Of a stretch of 64,000 nt of DNA, positions 32,398-43,322 are shown in pieces. Position 1 is the first letter of the stretch. Every line of letters begins with the position of its first letter. The stretch is from positions 1,364,001-1,428,000 of the forward strand of contig JARGXX010000105.1 of NCBI GenBank assembly GCA_030374765.1, read 5' to 3'. The translations under genes were made by a program, and so were the position numbers. The stretch is from Agarophyton chilense (taxonomy: Eukaryota > Rhodophyta > Florideophyceae > Gracilariales > Gracilariaceae). The notes beneath the pieces were generated by a model, which saw nothing but the letters and a program-made list of their open reading frames with translations, did no database searches and was not told the DNA's origin.

Positions 32398-34224
32398 ATG
32401 GGGGAGGCAAGAAGCGTTTACACGCAGTCGGACCGGTGTTCCGGGTACTCATCGTCATCACGATTTCCTCGCCGCCCGGCTAACTCTTACAGTTCTCAAC
32501 AGAATTCTGTTCCTCACCGCTCTTCAGCTCGATCTCTCGCGATGGATCCGAACGCCGGGTCCAACCCGTTCCAGCCCTCCTCTGAGGATGTGCCTTCTGG
32601 GGCTCCGTCCAACACTGCTGGTTATGCGTCGCAGCCTACTTCTCAACTCGGTCCATACCGTTCGTTCCCCACACCATACACCAGACTCCGGTCGGTACCG
32701 TTACCTCAGCCAACCGTGGCTCCGATGCCGAACGCGGCTTACGTTGCCGCTGCTGGAGTGATTCGAGCTCCTTCTCGTCGTGCTCAGCGGAGCTACCCGC
32801 ACTCTGCAGATTTCTATGGACGAGATCCTCTCGACAACGTTGAACTGTTCGTGCAAGCGCCCTGGTTTGATCCAGTTGCTATCCGCGATGACGGGTTGAT
32901 ACAACAGTACGTACACGGTGGGTACTTCCCTGACGGTATTCCGGAACACACGATTTATAGCGACGACTGGGTGAGCCATATTGCTTTGCCAGTCATCGCG
33001 ATTGCGCGATATTCAACGGAAACCTTGTCCCAAGCCCGTACGCGGTTCACCAAGCTGATTTACCATCGTCTTCTCCGATTCATCAGTACGGTTCTCCTCC
33101 CGCAGAACTGAGAACTAGATACCTGGAAAGCCCGTACCAACGGTGAAGGTTACTCGTATATCGAGACACTCGTTGAAGTCGATGTTAGCGGTTGGCGCGG
33201 TGTGCGCGGTGTGCGTGATGCAGCTCTCTGCTTTCAGCAACCTCTTCTCCGTGCGGCGTTATGCTTCCTTCGAAAGCGTGACATTCCCTATTGGGATTAT
33301 CCCCGTTGGGAACGTCGTACTCGATCACGTTTTGGCTATTTGGTGCCGTATCAAATGATCGAGATTGACCGCCTCCGGCGGAACGCGTGCTTCGGGTGCT
33401 ACATCGGTATTCCAGAGCATTGGGCGGCGATCGAGAGTCCTCGCCGTTGCCCTGTGGAGCTCCCAGCGGCGATCTCCTACATCGGGTCCGCGTTGGTTAA
33501 CGACCCGTTCTCGGGATATTGGACGGTGGTTTATACCGATTTCATCGCCAAGATGGCCGTCTTCCTCCTGTGGGATGCTTATGATACCTTTAGAGTTTGG
33601 TACATGTCGCCCACAGCGCGAAAGTATGCGAGAGAACTCGATCTTTGCCTTGTCCTGGGATCCCGTGCGAACCATGCCGACTTCCTCCATCTTGGGGATT
33701 TAATCGACAGTGTCGATTGGTCTGGAGTGCCAGCTGATCAATCCGCTCGCGGAACCCGTGCAAGACACCACGACCATTCCCCTGGACGAAAAGCAATTGC
33801 TGGAGATTTCGTTTGGTACGACCTCTGAACGCGCCAGTTGATCACCTCCGAGCAGGATCGCTTTCTTCGGGAGAACCCACGTGACATGCCACCGAAACAG
33901 CTTATTGGATACATGTACGATGTTACTCCATCCAAGAACCGAGAGGAACCGTATGAGGAAGCGCCGGGAGCTGAAGCTGAACTCGGTTACGAGGACGAGC
34001 CAGAGCTGGCAGGCGTAGAGACTTCCGTCGATCAATCCGCAGCGGTGGGAGTTGCTCAAGAGTACTTTCATGGGTTTACCCAAGAACCGAATGCAGTGAC
34101 GGTCGAAGATCCAGGCTTGGATCTGCTGAGGCAGTTCCTTTTAGTTGCGGACTTTCCCGTGGACGAAGTTGAGGGTGATCGCGCACAGCTTCTTGCGAAC
34201 CTGCGTGCTCGCACGTCTCTTTGA
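32398..34224 (+). pseudogene. Gypsy2 antisense extra ORF (aORF), one frame with two in-frame TGA codons
   Basis: A single 609-codon frame with no frameshift runs from ATG 32398 (or the better start 32542, MDPNAGSNPFQP) to the TGA at 34222. It is interrupted only by TGA at 33109-33111 and 33826-33828. Both align with TGG (Trp) in the Gypsy1 copy: QN*ELDTW against EDWQFDTW, and YDL*TRQ against DPWTNQ. The order of parts is a Ser/Pro/Gln-rich N-terminus, a block around HSADFYGRDPLDNVELFVQA, an Arg-rich block (YPRWERRTRSRFGYLVPYQM), a hydrophobic core (VVYTDFIAKMAVFLLWDAYD), an acidic linker and a final leucine-rich 'LLRQFLLVADFP' motif. No known family was recognised. The gene points toward pol and would be transcribed out of the 3' LTR. 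Confidence 0.75.
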
Positions 34225-34496
34225 TGATCCTAGAAAAGACTCCTAGTAAACATCCTGGCGGTGGTATCTTGATATCAATGAAACTCCGGTGACTTCGTGT
34301 CTTTACGTTCCCTTCTTATCTTCTGTTCTTCATCTCTTCTCGCTTCTCGAGTTCTTCAATCTTTCTTCTCGCTTCTCGAGTTTTTCAACGGCGATAATTA
34401 TTAAATGTCCTTCGCTTGCCTGTTTTCACGTTTCCTCTTCATGATTTCTTGTTTTCTTCTCGCCTTTCGAGTTTTTACTACTTTTGTAGCCCATAC
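34225..34496. other. Pyrimidine-rich convergent junction in Gypsy2
   Basis: It separates the aORF end from the pol end. It contains repeated cttctcgcttctcgag units (about 34336-34385). Its counterpart in Gypsy1 is 7948-8163. Confidence 0.5.
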
Positions 34497-35741
34497 TTAG
34501 AAATAGGATGTGCCCATGAGCCCGACCATCGAGGAGTCCATCTCCCTGGAGAGTGGTAATCGCATGCGTCGATGATATCGCACGAGCTGCGAACGGGGGA
34601 TATGAGCTATAGGTTCCCACTTATCCGCTTCCGGAGGAAAACCGTACCAACCGACTCGATACAGCAATTCTCTAGTATCTTCATGCTCGCCATGTTCACA
34701 TATGCGATCCATAACATATTCCTGGGCGTTTCCCAATGCTTTCGCCGTTGGCGCGAGACTCCTATTAACAGGTTTGAAATGCCTTAGGGCTGACCCAAGC
34801 GTCTCTGTGTTAGCAATCTCAACGTCGCTAAGCGTTCGCTCGTCGACTAACTGTCTTTCTGCCTGCTGGGGCAGTGTACTCATTCGTTGAGAACCTTTCT
34901 CAGATAAAGAGCTATCCTGTTTTCCAGGTTCCATAGAAGCGTACTTCTTGCCACTTCTCAATTCCATTCGTAGATGAACTTCCTTCGGTTTATCCGATTC
35001 TGACCGCTGTTGGGTAGACGATGGTGCTTGCACCACGACAGGAGGCGATACCTCTTCTTCTTCCTGCCCACGAGGGATGGGAGCCAATATCGGCGGAACA
35101 GCGAGTGGCGCTTCACCTGAGGGTTCAGCCTGAATCGGCAACGGCGCGTTTTCGAGTGCATTCGTTTCCAATTCCTTGGGGCCAAAGACCAAAACATCTT
35201 TCCTGCTTTCTGGTTTCATTTCTGTACTTACGGGTGTGCGCGTGCCACGGGGCATATCCCGATACTTCGGAAGCTGTCCGTGATTGGGGTACGCAACGGC
35301 CGGCGGTGGGAGATCAGGAGCTTTCTCCTGCGCTCGAGCCATTGGTGGCGGTTCACTCTCCCCAGAGTCCCTTGGGATTTTGCCTTGACGTTCCGTCGCA
35401 CATGACTCCTTATTTCTACCAGATACCTGGACTTCCACTTGCGGGTCAGGCGCGACTTCAACGTGATCGCGCGATACACGTTCAACGTCCTCACTTATCT
35501 TGATGATCACGGTGTCTTCATTAAGGGCCACCACTTTGAAGGGTCCAGCCGCTCTTGGCAACAACTTATGACGAGATTCTTCCTGTTTGTCAGGTCTTTC
35601 GACTCGCGCGAAGACCTGACCTCCTACTCGAATTTCCGGATTTCCTCTTCGCCTTCTTGCGTCATAGTTTCGCTTATGGAGAGCTTGCGTCTTTGATAAC
35701 TCCTTAGCGGCTTCTTCCGCTCTGGCCTTCAGGTCATTCCT
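34497..35741 (-). pseudogene. Gypsy2 integrase C-terminal region and chromodomain
   Basis: After the TGA at 35742 the frame continues with NDLKARAEEAAKELSKTQAL and NPEIRVGGQVFARVERPDKQ (GPY/F-like region). A Pro/Glu-rich linker of about 200 residues follows, then the chromodomain EYVMDRICEHGEHEDTRELL then WYGFPPEADKWEPIAHIPRS. The chromodomain retains the aromatic residues expected for a methyl-lysine cage. The chromodomain frame itself is open to 34497. Confidence 0.8.
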
Positions 35742-36720
35742 TCATTTCAGATGGTACTTAGCCGGGGTCGGCGCGTCCAATCCTGTCTCGTCGTCGAGCG
35801 CAACAGGTAAAGACGGAGGGTTACGTGAGAGCACGAGGTCGAACGGTGCCGTCTTAGTAGAGGTATGCACTTGCTTATTGTACGCGTAGCACAGAGTATC
35901 TGTAAACAGGTCCCATTCTTTCGGGTGGTCCGCGATGTAGTGTCGTAATGCTGCTATCGGCGTGCGGTTGAAACGCTCCACCTGATCGTTGCATTGCGGA
36001 TGATAGGTCGTGGTAAACACGTTTCGAATGCCCATAATGCGGCAAACATTCTGAAAGAACTTCGCAACGAATTGCTTCCCATTATCTGATAACAAAACTT
36101 CTGGTGATCCGTATATAAATAACCAGTGTTTGATAAACGTCAGTGCGATTACGGCTGCGATTATCCGCTTCAGCGGCACAGTCCGCAATAGCTTCGAAAA
36201 GCGGTCGGTGATTACCAATAGGTAGCGATAACCTCGCCTTGAGCGAATGAATTCCCCTAGGATGTCGATACTGACGTATTGTAAAGGCGCTTTCGCCTGG
36301 AATAACGTCATCGGTTTCCGCTTCATGTAAAGCTTCACTCGATTCTTCGCACATGTTGTACACAACCTCGTTGTAGCATGGCAGTCCGTTTCCAAAGTAG
36401 GCCAGTAATAATCTCTTCTTAGAGTCATGAACAACTTCGTTCCTCCTGGATGACCAGACAGCCTGCTGTAGTGTGCCAGATGGAGTACTCGACTCTTCAA
36501 GACGTGTGGAATCACGATTTGATCATGCGTTTCTACATGTCTTAACAGTATTCCTCCTGAATGGAATGAAAAGGGGAGCTCCTCCCCCCCGTTAAGACGA
36601 GAGCGTATCGACGCACAAAACGTATGGGCGTGTTGCTCATTGAGGAGCTCAGTGCACGAGATTCGCTCGAGTTGAACTGAAGGGTCGGTGTCTACTAATG
36701 CAAGGAAGGAACGGGTCTGC
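35742..36720 (-). pseudogene. Gypsy2 integrase core
   Basis: All parts are visible in one frame: zinc finger VLHLAHYSRLSGHPGGTKLF and CHATTRLCTTCAKNR, first catalytic Asp in VSIDILGEFIRSRRG, then VITDRFSKLLRTVPLKR, second Asp in EVLLSDNGKQFVAKFFQNVC, and Glu in TTYHPQCNDQVERFNR. The frame stops at the TGA 35742-35744, which aligns with Trp in Gypsy1 (FHLRWKNE against YHLK*RND). Confidence 0.85.
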
Positions 36721-37146
36721 ATCCGAAAAATCATCAAGGGTCTCTTGATACTCTTCTTCAAAAGGTGGTGAATTGGTCTCCATGTAGAAGCAAGGTATCT
36801 CTTCTTCGATTTCGACTTGGGTTTAGCCCAGTGTATTGAGTCGCGATAGCGCGTCAGCTTGGACATTGGCAAATCCCCTCTTATACTTCACTTCGAAATC
36901 GAATTCAGAAAGGCGTAAGCGCCATCTTGTGAGACGACCAGACGGGTCTGTAATGGACAGTAACCATCGTAGAGAAGAATGATCCGTGTTGACGGTAAAA
37001 TGTTCTCCTTGGAGATACTGTCGTAATGTGGTTAGAGCCTAAACGACTGCAAGTCATTCCTTTTCTGAAACTGAATACTTCTTCTCAGCTTCGTTCAGCG
37101 ATCTTGACCAGTAACCAATGGGTTTGCATTCACCCTCAGGGTGTGT
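36700..37146 (-). pseudogene. Gypsy2 RNase H
   Basis: VNTDHSSLRWLLSITDPSGR and NVQADALSRLNTLG are conserved. The stretch starts after the shared TAA (37147-37149) with THPEGECKPIGYWSRSLNEA. Further stops are a TGA near 37057 and a TAG at 37039-37041, the latter at a Trp position of Gypsy1 (MVWDL against VV*AL). A frameshift near 36730 leads into the integrase frame. Confidence 0.75.
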
Positions 37147-38160
37147 TTAAAAAAGGGCACACCCTACTTGGTACTCCCTAGAGCCGCTATCCATTGAGTA
37201 TGGCATGTTGGGGATGGGCAGCGCCAAGACTGGGGCTGTAATAATCTTTGTCTTCAGCGTGTCGAACGCTTCCGCTTCAGCTTGCCTGAATTGTTCCAGC
37301 TGTACTGGTTGTCTTTTACGGAACTTTGCGTTGAGCGGTGCCGCTATATGCGAGTATCGCGGCACGAATCGTCGGTAGACGTTGCACAAGCCGAGGAAAG
37401 AACGCAATTGCTTCTGTGTCGACGGAAGTTGTACTTCGCGGAGAGCCGCTGTTTGTGCCTCTTGAATGGCAAGCTGTCCCGGCTTGATCACATGTCCTAA
37501 GTACCGGACGGTGCCAGCGAACCATTCGCATTTCCTGAACTTCAAGGTGATACCTGCGCCCTGTAGTGGTTTGAAGATCTCCTCGACATGCCGTAAATGG
37601 CTTTCCACATCCTGGGAAAAGATGATCACATCGTCCAAATAGACTAAACAAGTCTTCCACTTGTAGGTTGAGAGCTAGATGTTCAGAGTACGCTGGAAAG
37701 TAGCCGGTGCATTAGTTAAGCCAAAGGGCATCCTTTTGAAACGGTAGAGACCAGCGTGACACGCAAATGCGGTTCTATCTTGGTCTTCTTCCGCTACAGG
37801 CAACTGCCAATAGCCAGAGTTGGCGTCCAACATGGTGAACACGTTCGCTTCTCCTAAGTTGTCAATACATTCGTCCACTCGAGGCAACGGGTATGTATCC
37901 CAAACAGTAACTACGTTCAGTTTTCGATAATCGATACAGAATCGTAAACAATCATCAGGTTTTGGAACCAGCACCACTGGTGAGGCCCAAGCAGATTGAG
38001 CTGCTTCGATTACTCCTTCTTCCAGCATTTTGCTGACATTCTCCTCCTCGATTTGGCGAGTTCGCGGTCCCGCTCTGTAGGGTGGTTGTGAGATGGGTCG
38101 TGACCCTGGGACCAAATCAATGTGGTGTTCCGTAGCGGAGATCTCTCCTAGTATTCCACT
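37147..38160 (-). pseudogene. Gypsy2 reverse transcriptase, nearly intact
   Basis: Two blocks in the same frame are separated only by one TAG (37675-37677). RT motifs are complete: ASPVVLVPKPDDCLRFCIDY, DTYPLPRVDECIDNLGEANV, MLDANSGYWQLPV, HAGLYRFKRMPFGLTNAPAT and the catalytic CLVYLDDVIIF near 37621-37650. It ends at YQVGCALF followed by the TAA at 37147. Confidence 0.85.
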
Positions 38161-39096
38161 TCACATGGATGTATACTTCTTCAGAATAGACCTGATCTTC
38201 GTTCTGTAGTGTTCCGACACATGTGCTAAGTCTAGCTCATCGACCAGGCTCTCTGGATCCTTTGCCGTTTGCAATTGATCTCCAGACGGAGTTTGCAGTT
38301 CTACGTCTGTGTCACCGAGATGGGTTAATCCCAATACTTCTGCAGTAGAAATATGAGTAGGGACCACCACTGTGGGATGAGGCAAAGCTGTTGCAACAAC
38401 CTGATTCTTCGGTATCTGATAATCGTTATCAGTGAAGCTACTCAATAGTATCCAAAAGGGGCTACCAGGATCAACCTGAACAATGCCGTTAGCTACTAGC
38501 AATCCACGGGATTAGTACATCCGAGTATTCGGTTGAGTTACCACGAGTCCGTGTGGTTCAGTTCTTACTTGAACCCAAGTTTGGGTTTGCGCCATCACCA
38601 TGGCACTCTTTGCTACTCGAATCCTTGGTGAGATACGTCCTCGGGATTTTTCGTATTCCATAGATGGTGGAAGTGGAGGTGCTTCAGAGCAACGACGCAT
38701 TGTCTTGCGCACAATTGGTACCATTGATCCATCATCTAGTTCCACTAGTTTTCTTCGCGTGCGAATGGCTTCGACAAACTTGTCGCAATAATCACATCTC
38801 AGTACCACTGGTGCAGATAACGTCTTACAGACGATTAGGTCGATTAGGACTACAAGGCGTCCCAAACGCACCACGAGTCGAACTGTTCCCAGTGTCTTCA
38901 CAGCATTTTTGTTGGCATCCCGGATGTCCGGTAAAGGACCGTATCGAATACGTTCTAAGTCAGCAGGAGCGAGCTCCGATTCCCGTATAAATTTCGGAAC
39001 AGCACCTGTATCCAGGATAGTCAATCGACGAGATAACAGATTCCTGTCAGAGCCGATGTCGCCATAGACCTTATAGTTTCTTTTAGACATTACCAT
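38161..39096 (-). pseudogene. Gypsy2 protease region
   Basis: The retropepsin motif TILDTGAVPKFIRESEL is intact near 39000. DYCDKFVEAIRTRR follows, then a linker (38161-38502) to RT. A TAG at 38512-38514 separates the two frames. Confidence 0.75.
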
Positions 39097-41474
39097 GAAG
39101 TAACTTTCCCGTTTTGACGGACAAGTATAACGTCTCCAAGGACGATGTAACTGACAGTCAAACTGTACTCGCTTTCCGTCCGGCGGATTGATTCCTTACG
39201 GCGGAAATTTGGGAGGCCTCAAGAGAATCTTGGGCTTCCAAGCGCAGGAGCAGGGAGGCGAGCTCTCCCTGGTCAGCACTACGGGATCGATTAGTGTTGA
39301 CCCCCTAGGGGCTCCCACACTTAGTTTTCCGGTTGCACCGGCTTATTCGCCTCAAAGGCGCCTTTTCCCATCGGGGTTCCGGGTTGTAACACTTCAGCAT
39401 TCTGAGCAACCGGCTTGTCCGTCCGGCGCATTGGTTTTTGAGAAAACCAACTTTTGGCCTTCCATTACATGCCCGCCGGTACGCGGCTCCTTTCCTCTTC
39501 TGAGAGTGCTTCATAATTCGTCATGATACGGCTCAGATCCTTTGCAGGAAGCGTGCATTCTGCACTCAAATGGTGTTTTCCATATCATGAATAACATATC
39601 AAACCGTCACGACGGGTGGTCAACATAGGTTGTGAACGGTGTGCCGTGCGAGTATCCACCCATCCGGGTTTCCCGTTCTTAAAACCTCCTTGTGGAGGCA
39701 CCGTGTAGGGACGGTACATAGAGCAACGGCCCTCCATAGCCATTAGGGCTTCCTTGTCCTGAGACTCCGAGTGTGGAAGATCCACAGTTGGTACAGAAGA
39801 GTCCGTATATTCCATTAAATGGACCGCCTCTTCATGCGAATCACTCCCTTTGGGTGCCAACGACGAATCTCGTGAGTGCACTGGAGATTCCAGGTGTAGC
39901 AGTTTGCTGCGCTGATTAACTCTGGCGGAGATCTTCTCGTTACCCATTGAGGTTCCAAAAGCCACTGAACGACGGGGGCTACCACGCGCTCTGGCCGCGT
40001 CTCCTTCAGCTTTCGCAAACTGAACTAACTCCAAAAAGGAGACTCTTCCATGCTTCTCTCAATATCGAGCTACCAACAACTTGGTGCTCGGGTCCAGCCC
40101 GTCGACGTACAAAGTAATCTTGTCCTTCCTCGAGTGGACGTTTCCACAGCCGACTGAAGCTTTGTTAAGCCTTGAGCTGTACTCAGCTTCGCCCTCCTCA
40201 GGCTTTTGGGTCACATCCCTTAGGTTTAGGATCGCCTGACGTATCGCGTTTGAAGTCGCGTAACTGCGTAGAAAATATTGCACCGCCTCTGGCCATGAGG
40301 TAACGCCGCCTTCATCGGCTGTCAATGATCCGCATACGGAACGATATTGCTCTAAAGCAAAACCCTTCAGGAAGTGTGGTAAAGACACAAATATCTGTGG
40401 TTCACTCATCCCTAAAGTGTCTGCTTTGGCAACGAATCGAGTGGGAAACTCGATAACGAGAATGGGGGTTTTCCCATCAAATGTTAAATAATTAAGACCG
40501 ATCTTCAAACGTTTGATGTGATCCTTCACCTTCGCGGTTTAGCGTCCTGAGCGCTTCTTGCTCTTCACCTTCAGATGCTAGTACCTGTAATTCAGGACCT
40601 TTTGATAAAGCGGATTCGTGCACGGGAGCACCTCCAATCCTCTGTAAGGTGAGCCATTGTTTCTCATTAACCACGAAGACGTGTTCTTCTTCCGAGATCG
40701 GGACCTTCGATGACCATCATCACTGTCTTCGTCATCTGAAGTATCTGAATCATCAGAATCATCAGTACTGGAACTGAAGCCCTCCGTACTTGACGATTCA
40801 TCACTCGAATCACGTGCGGACTTAAGCTTCTTACATCGTGACTTCGACTTCTTCGAACGAGCTTCCTTCAAAGGAGCTCTTTCCTCATCCAGCACGACTG
40901 GTTTAGCAGCAGTCTGCGCATGAACTTCCGCCTCCCGGCGTTCTAGACGAGGGTTAACTCGAGTAAGGACTTCCTCTACATCCACGGTTAAGCCGGGTAG
41001 CGCATCGGGCGTATTCCCGTACCTCTCCAGTAGATGGTTCAAATCCTCACGTAGTGTTTTCACTAATGCAGAGCCCTGCTTACCATCGTCTTGATGAACG
41101 AGTGCTTGATGCGCACTGCGTAATTGTTCGGCATCAGCGATAAGAGCAGCGATCTGCGATTCCAACGCAACCATGCGCATACGCGAAGCGCTTGACTCAG
41201 ACTTGAGACGACGCACTTCCCTGCGCAAATCATCCTCTTCTTGAGATCCGACGACCTCAGGGTCAACTACGCCTTCTGTGGTGGGCGTGACTGCCACAGC
41301 CACAGGGGCCGGTATATCCGAGAGATCTCGTTCATCATTCACCGAGCGTGAGCGCGACATCGCTTGACGATACAGCCGCTCTCCGGCTTCAACAGATGAG
41401 GCGAGCCTCGGTTTCGGGGGTGGTCCCGCAGGACTGGGGCGACCAGTACTCAACTGGCTTCGGGTCTTCGGCAT
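39097..41474 (-). pseudogene. Gypsy2 gag, frameshifted
   Basis: The first ATG is at 41474 (MPKTRSQLSTGRP). The N-terminal third is a coiled coil (RREVRRLKSESSASRMRMVA then LESQIAALIADAEQLRSAHQ) followed by an acidic Ser/Asp stretch. The gag core is in 40059-40529 (SLPHFLKGFALEQYRSVCGS). The tail with the degraded zinc-knuckle region ends at 39585 with GLICYS. At least three frame changes or stops are present. Confidence 0.75.
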
Positions 41475-41669
41475 CCTAGACCAAACCTGAGTCCAGGTGC
41501 GAACCAAATGGTGTCTTCGACTTCTCGACCACGTGTTCAACCACGATGAATTCCGCCATTGCCGGAGGTGGTTCGGTAAACAATAACTGTAGTGATTCCA
41601 CTTCTTCCAAGTATCCATATAGATTCCACGTTCCAGGAACGAATTGTTCAGTGCAGCTGACCACAGTGG

Positions 41670-41687
41670 TTCTAAGTCGGGAGATCA
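41670..41687 (-). promoter_or_regulatory. Gypsy2 primer-binding site
   Basis: On the minus strand it reads TGATCTCCCGACTTAGAA, one base from the LTR. It differs from the Gypsy1 site by one base. Confidence 0.65.
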
Positions 41688-41688
41688 C

Positions 41689-42025
41689 TTGTAGTATCCG
41701 CTCTAACGGAGAGAACAGACACCTGCGACAGCGTTTGGACTGCCTATGGGTCGCTTAGAGCGAAGGAAAAGGGGTGGTAGAGCTACAACACCAGCGAGCT
41801 GGAAGTGGAGTGTAAGGCCACTACTCGCCAGCGAGGGTGAACAGAGCAACTGTAAAACGTTGATGGAACGTAGGTACGAGACGGCTCGTGAAGTGGTTGG
41901 GGGCTGACTATCTATTATAGCTCGTGCAGATCTCCGGTTAAGGAGTCCTAAGCGAGGAAGAGAATATTCATGATGCCCATGTTGTCTCCCTTCCTTGGAG
42001 TCGGCGCTCACATCTGGTACAATAT
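41689..42025 (-). repeat. Gypsy2 right LTR, first part (interrupted)
   Basis: It matches 31658-31995 of the left LTR and ends at AATAT, where the 18 kb transposon begins. The LTR continues at 60158. Confidence 0.9.
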
Positions 42026-42048
42026 CGTCTGTGTTCTCGGAATGCTAG
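42026..42048. repeat. Left terminal inverted repeat of the 18.1 kb transposon
   Basis: A 23-bp repeat matching the complement of 60135-60157 at 22 positions. GCTAG copies follow at 42044, 42057 and 42065 and near 42115. Confidence 0.85.
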
Positions 42049-42280
42049 ATAAGTGTGCTAGATAGCTAGTTTTGTAAATAAAAAGCCAAAAAATCTAAGA
42101 ATTTTACAGATTGCGCTAGTTCGGCACGTGAAAAAAATCTTTTTTGGAAATAAGAACTCCATGCATCTTAGTGTTTTGACCACTTAATGCAGTTTAATCT
42201 GCATTTGCAGTTTACTGGTAACTTTTGACCGCTCTAGGTGGAGATCCATACCAAGGCAGTCGTCAGTACCTTCTACCTCA

Positions 42281-42931
42281 TTAATGGCCCTTTTGCTTAC
42301 TAGGCTCCAGCGTTCCACCGGGAGGGTATTTGAGGTTGAAGAAGTCCACCAACGCATTCTCAACCTCGTCCACCTCCCCATTGCTCAAGTTCCTCACACC
42401 CGGCTGCCCCACCACACACACATTCCCACCCTTCTTCTCCACATCCTTAACAACCCTCCTCTTCTTCAGCCCACTCTATCCAACTCCTCCCCCTTTCCAT
42501 TCCTCTCTCCCCTTCTTCATCCCAGCCGGCTCCCCGCGTCTCCCTGGCGTCACCGGCGACCCTTTCGCTCTCCCCCTCTCCTCTCCCACCTCCTTAAACA
42601 CCTTCCGCACACCCCAAATCTCCCCCACCCCTTCCATGTGCACTTCCAACACCTTCACACGCCTCTGCAGTTCCTCATTCGCTCTCCACAGCTTCCCCAT
42701 CTCCAGCCCCTTGGGGATCCACTCGACATCGCCACGCCCGCGAAAGCTATCCACAAAAGCCACCGCAAGCGCAAGCGCACTCACCTTAGTGCGGCCAGTA
42801 GTACCCGCAGCCTCCCACACAGCACCCCCACTCGAAAATCCTCTCGCCCACCTCCGGCCTTTTATCTCTTTTTTTTGACCCGCTTTTCGCGCGCGCTCGC
42901 ACAATTTCAGTACCCTCGTACACCCCTGCAT
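42281..42931 (-). pseudogene. Small basic coiled-coil protein, one in-frame TAG
   Basis: A minus-strand frame of 217 codons is broken only by TAG at 42476-42478. Before it comes a coiled coil (MGKLWRANEELQRRVKVLEV). After it the frame continues as KKRRVVKDVEKKGGNVCVVG and NGEVDEVENALVDFFNLKYP to the TAA at 42281. The protein-like composition on both sides argues that it was one gene. No family was recognised. It may be functionally linked to the 53639-56294 protein, which also has a basic N-terminus and coiled coil, but no clear homology was seen. Confidence 0.5.
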
Positions 42932-43322
42932 CTACGCTCCGGATGCCCTTCACCCCACTCATTGCTCACTCACACACTCCCATCCCTATTCCTACACCTT
43001 CTATCATGTTCAGCGCTCCCTCACTACTCCCAATTTCATAGCCTTCTCATTTATAATAAATCACACTCATTCGTAACACAAACCGCCGATTACTCATAAG
43101 CCCTCTTTCCCGTTATGACTTCCATAACAACACACACTCCTACACTTTTAACACAATAAACACCATTCAATATCATAAATCTAACCTCCTTCCCAAAAAC
43201 CCCTAACACCCATTCCTCCACAACCATACTCCTTCTCTATTTAATCACATCTCCATACTCGCCACCCCCACCACTTCTTCAATTCCAAGGACACCGCACT
43301 CCAAACACCTTTCGCAATCAAC
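42932..43322. promoter_or_regulatory. Divergent intergenic region within the transposon
   Basis: A 390-bp A/C-rich stretch between the minus-strand coiled-coil gene and the plus-strand reductase-like gene. No motif is convincing. Confidence 0.35.
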
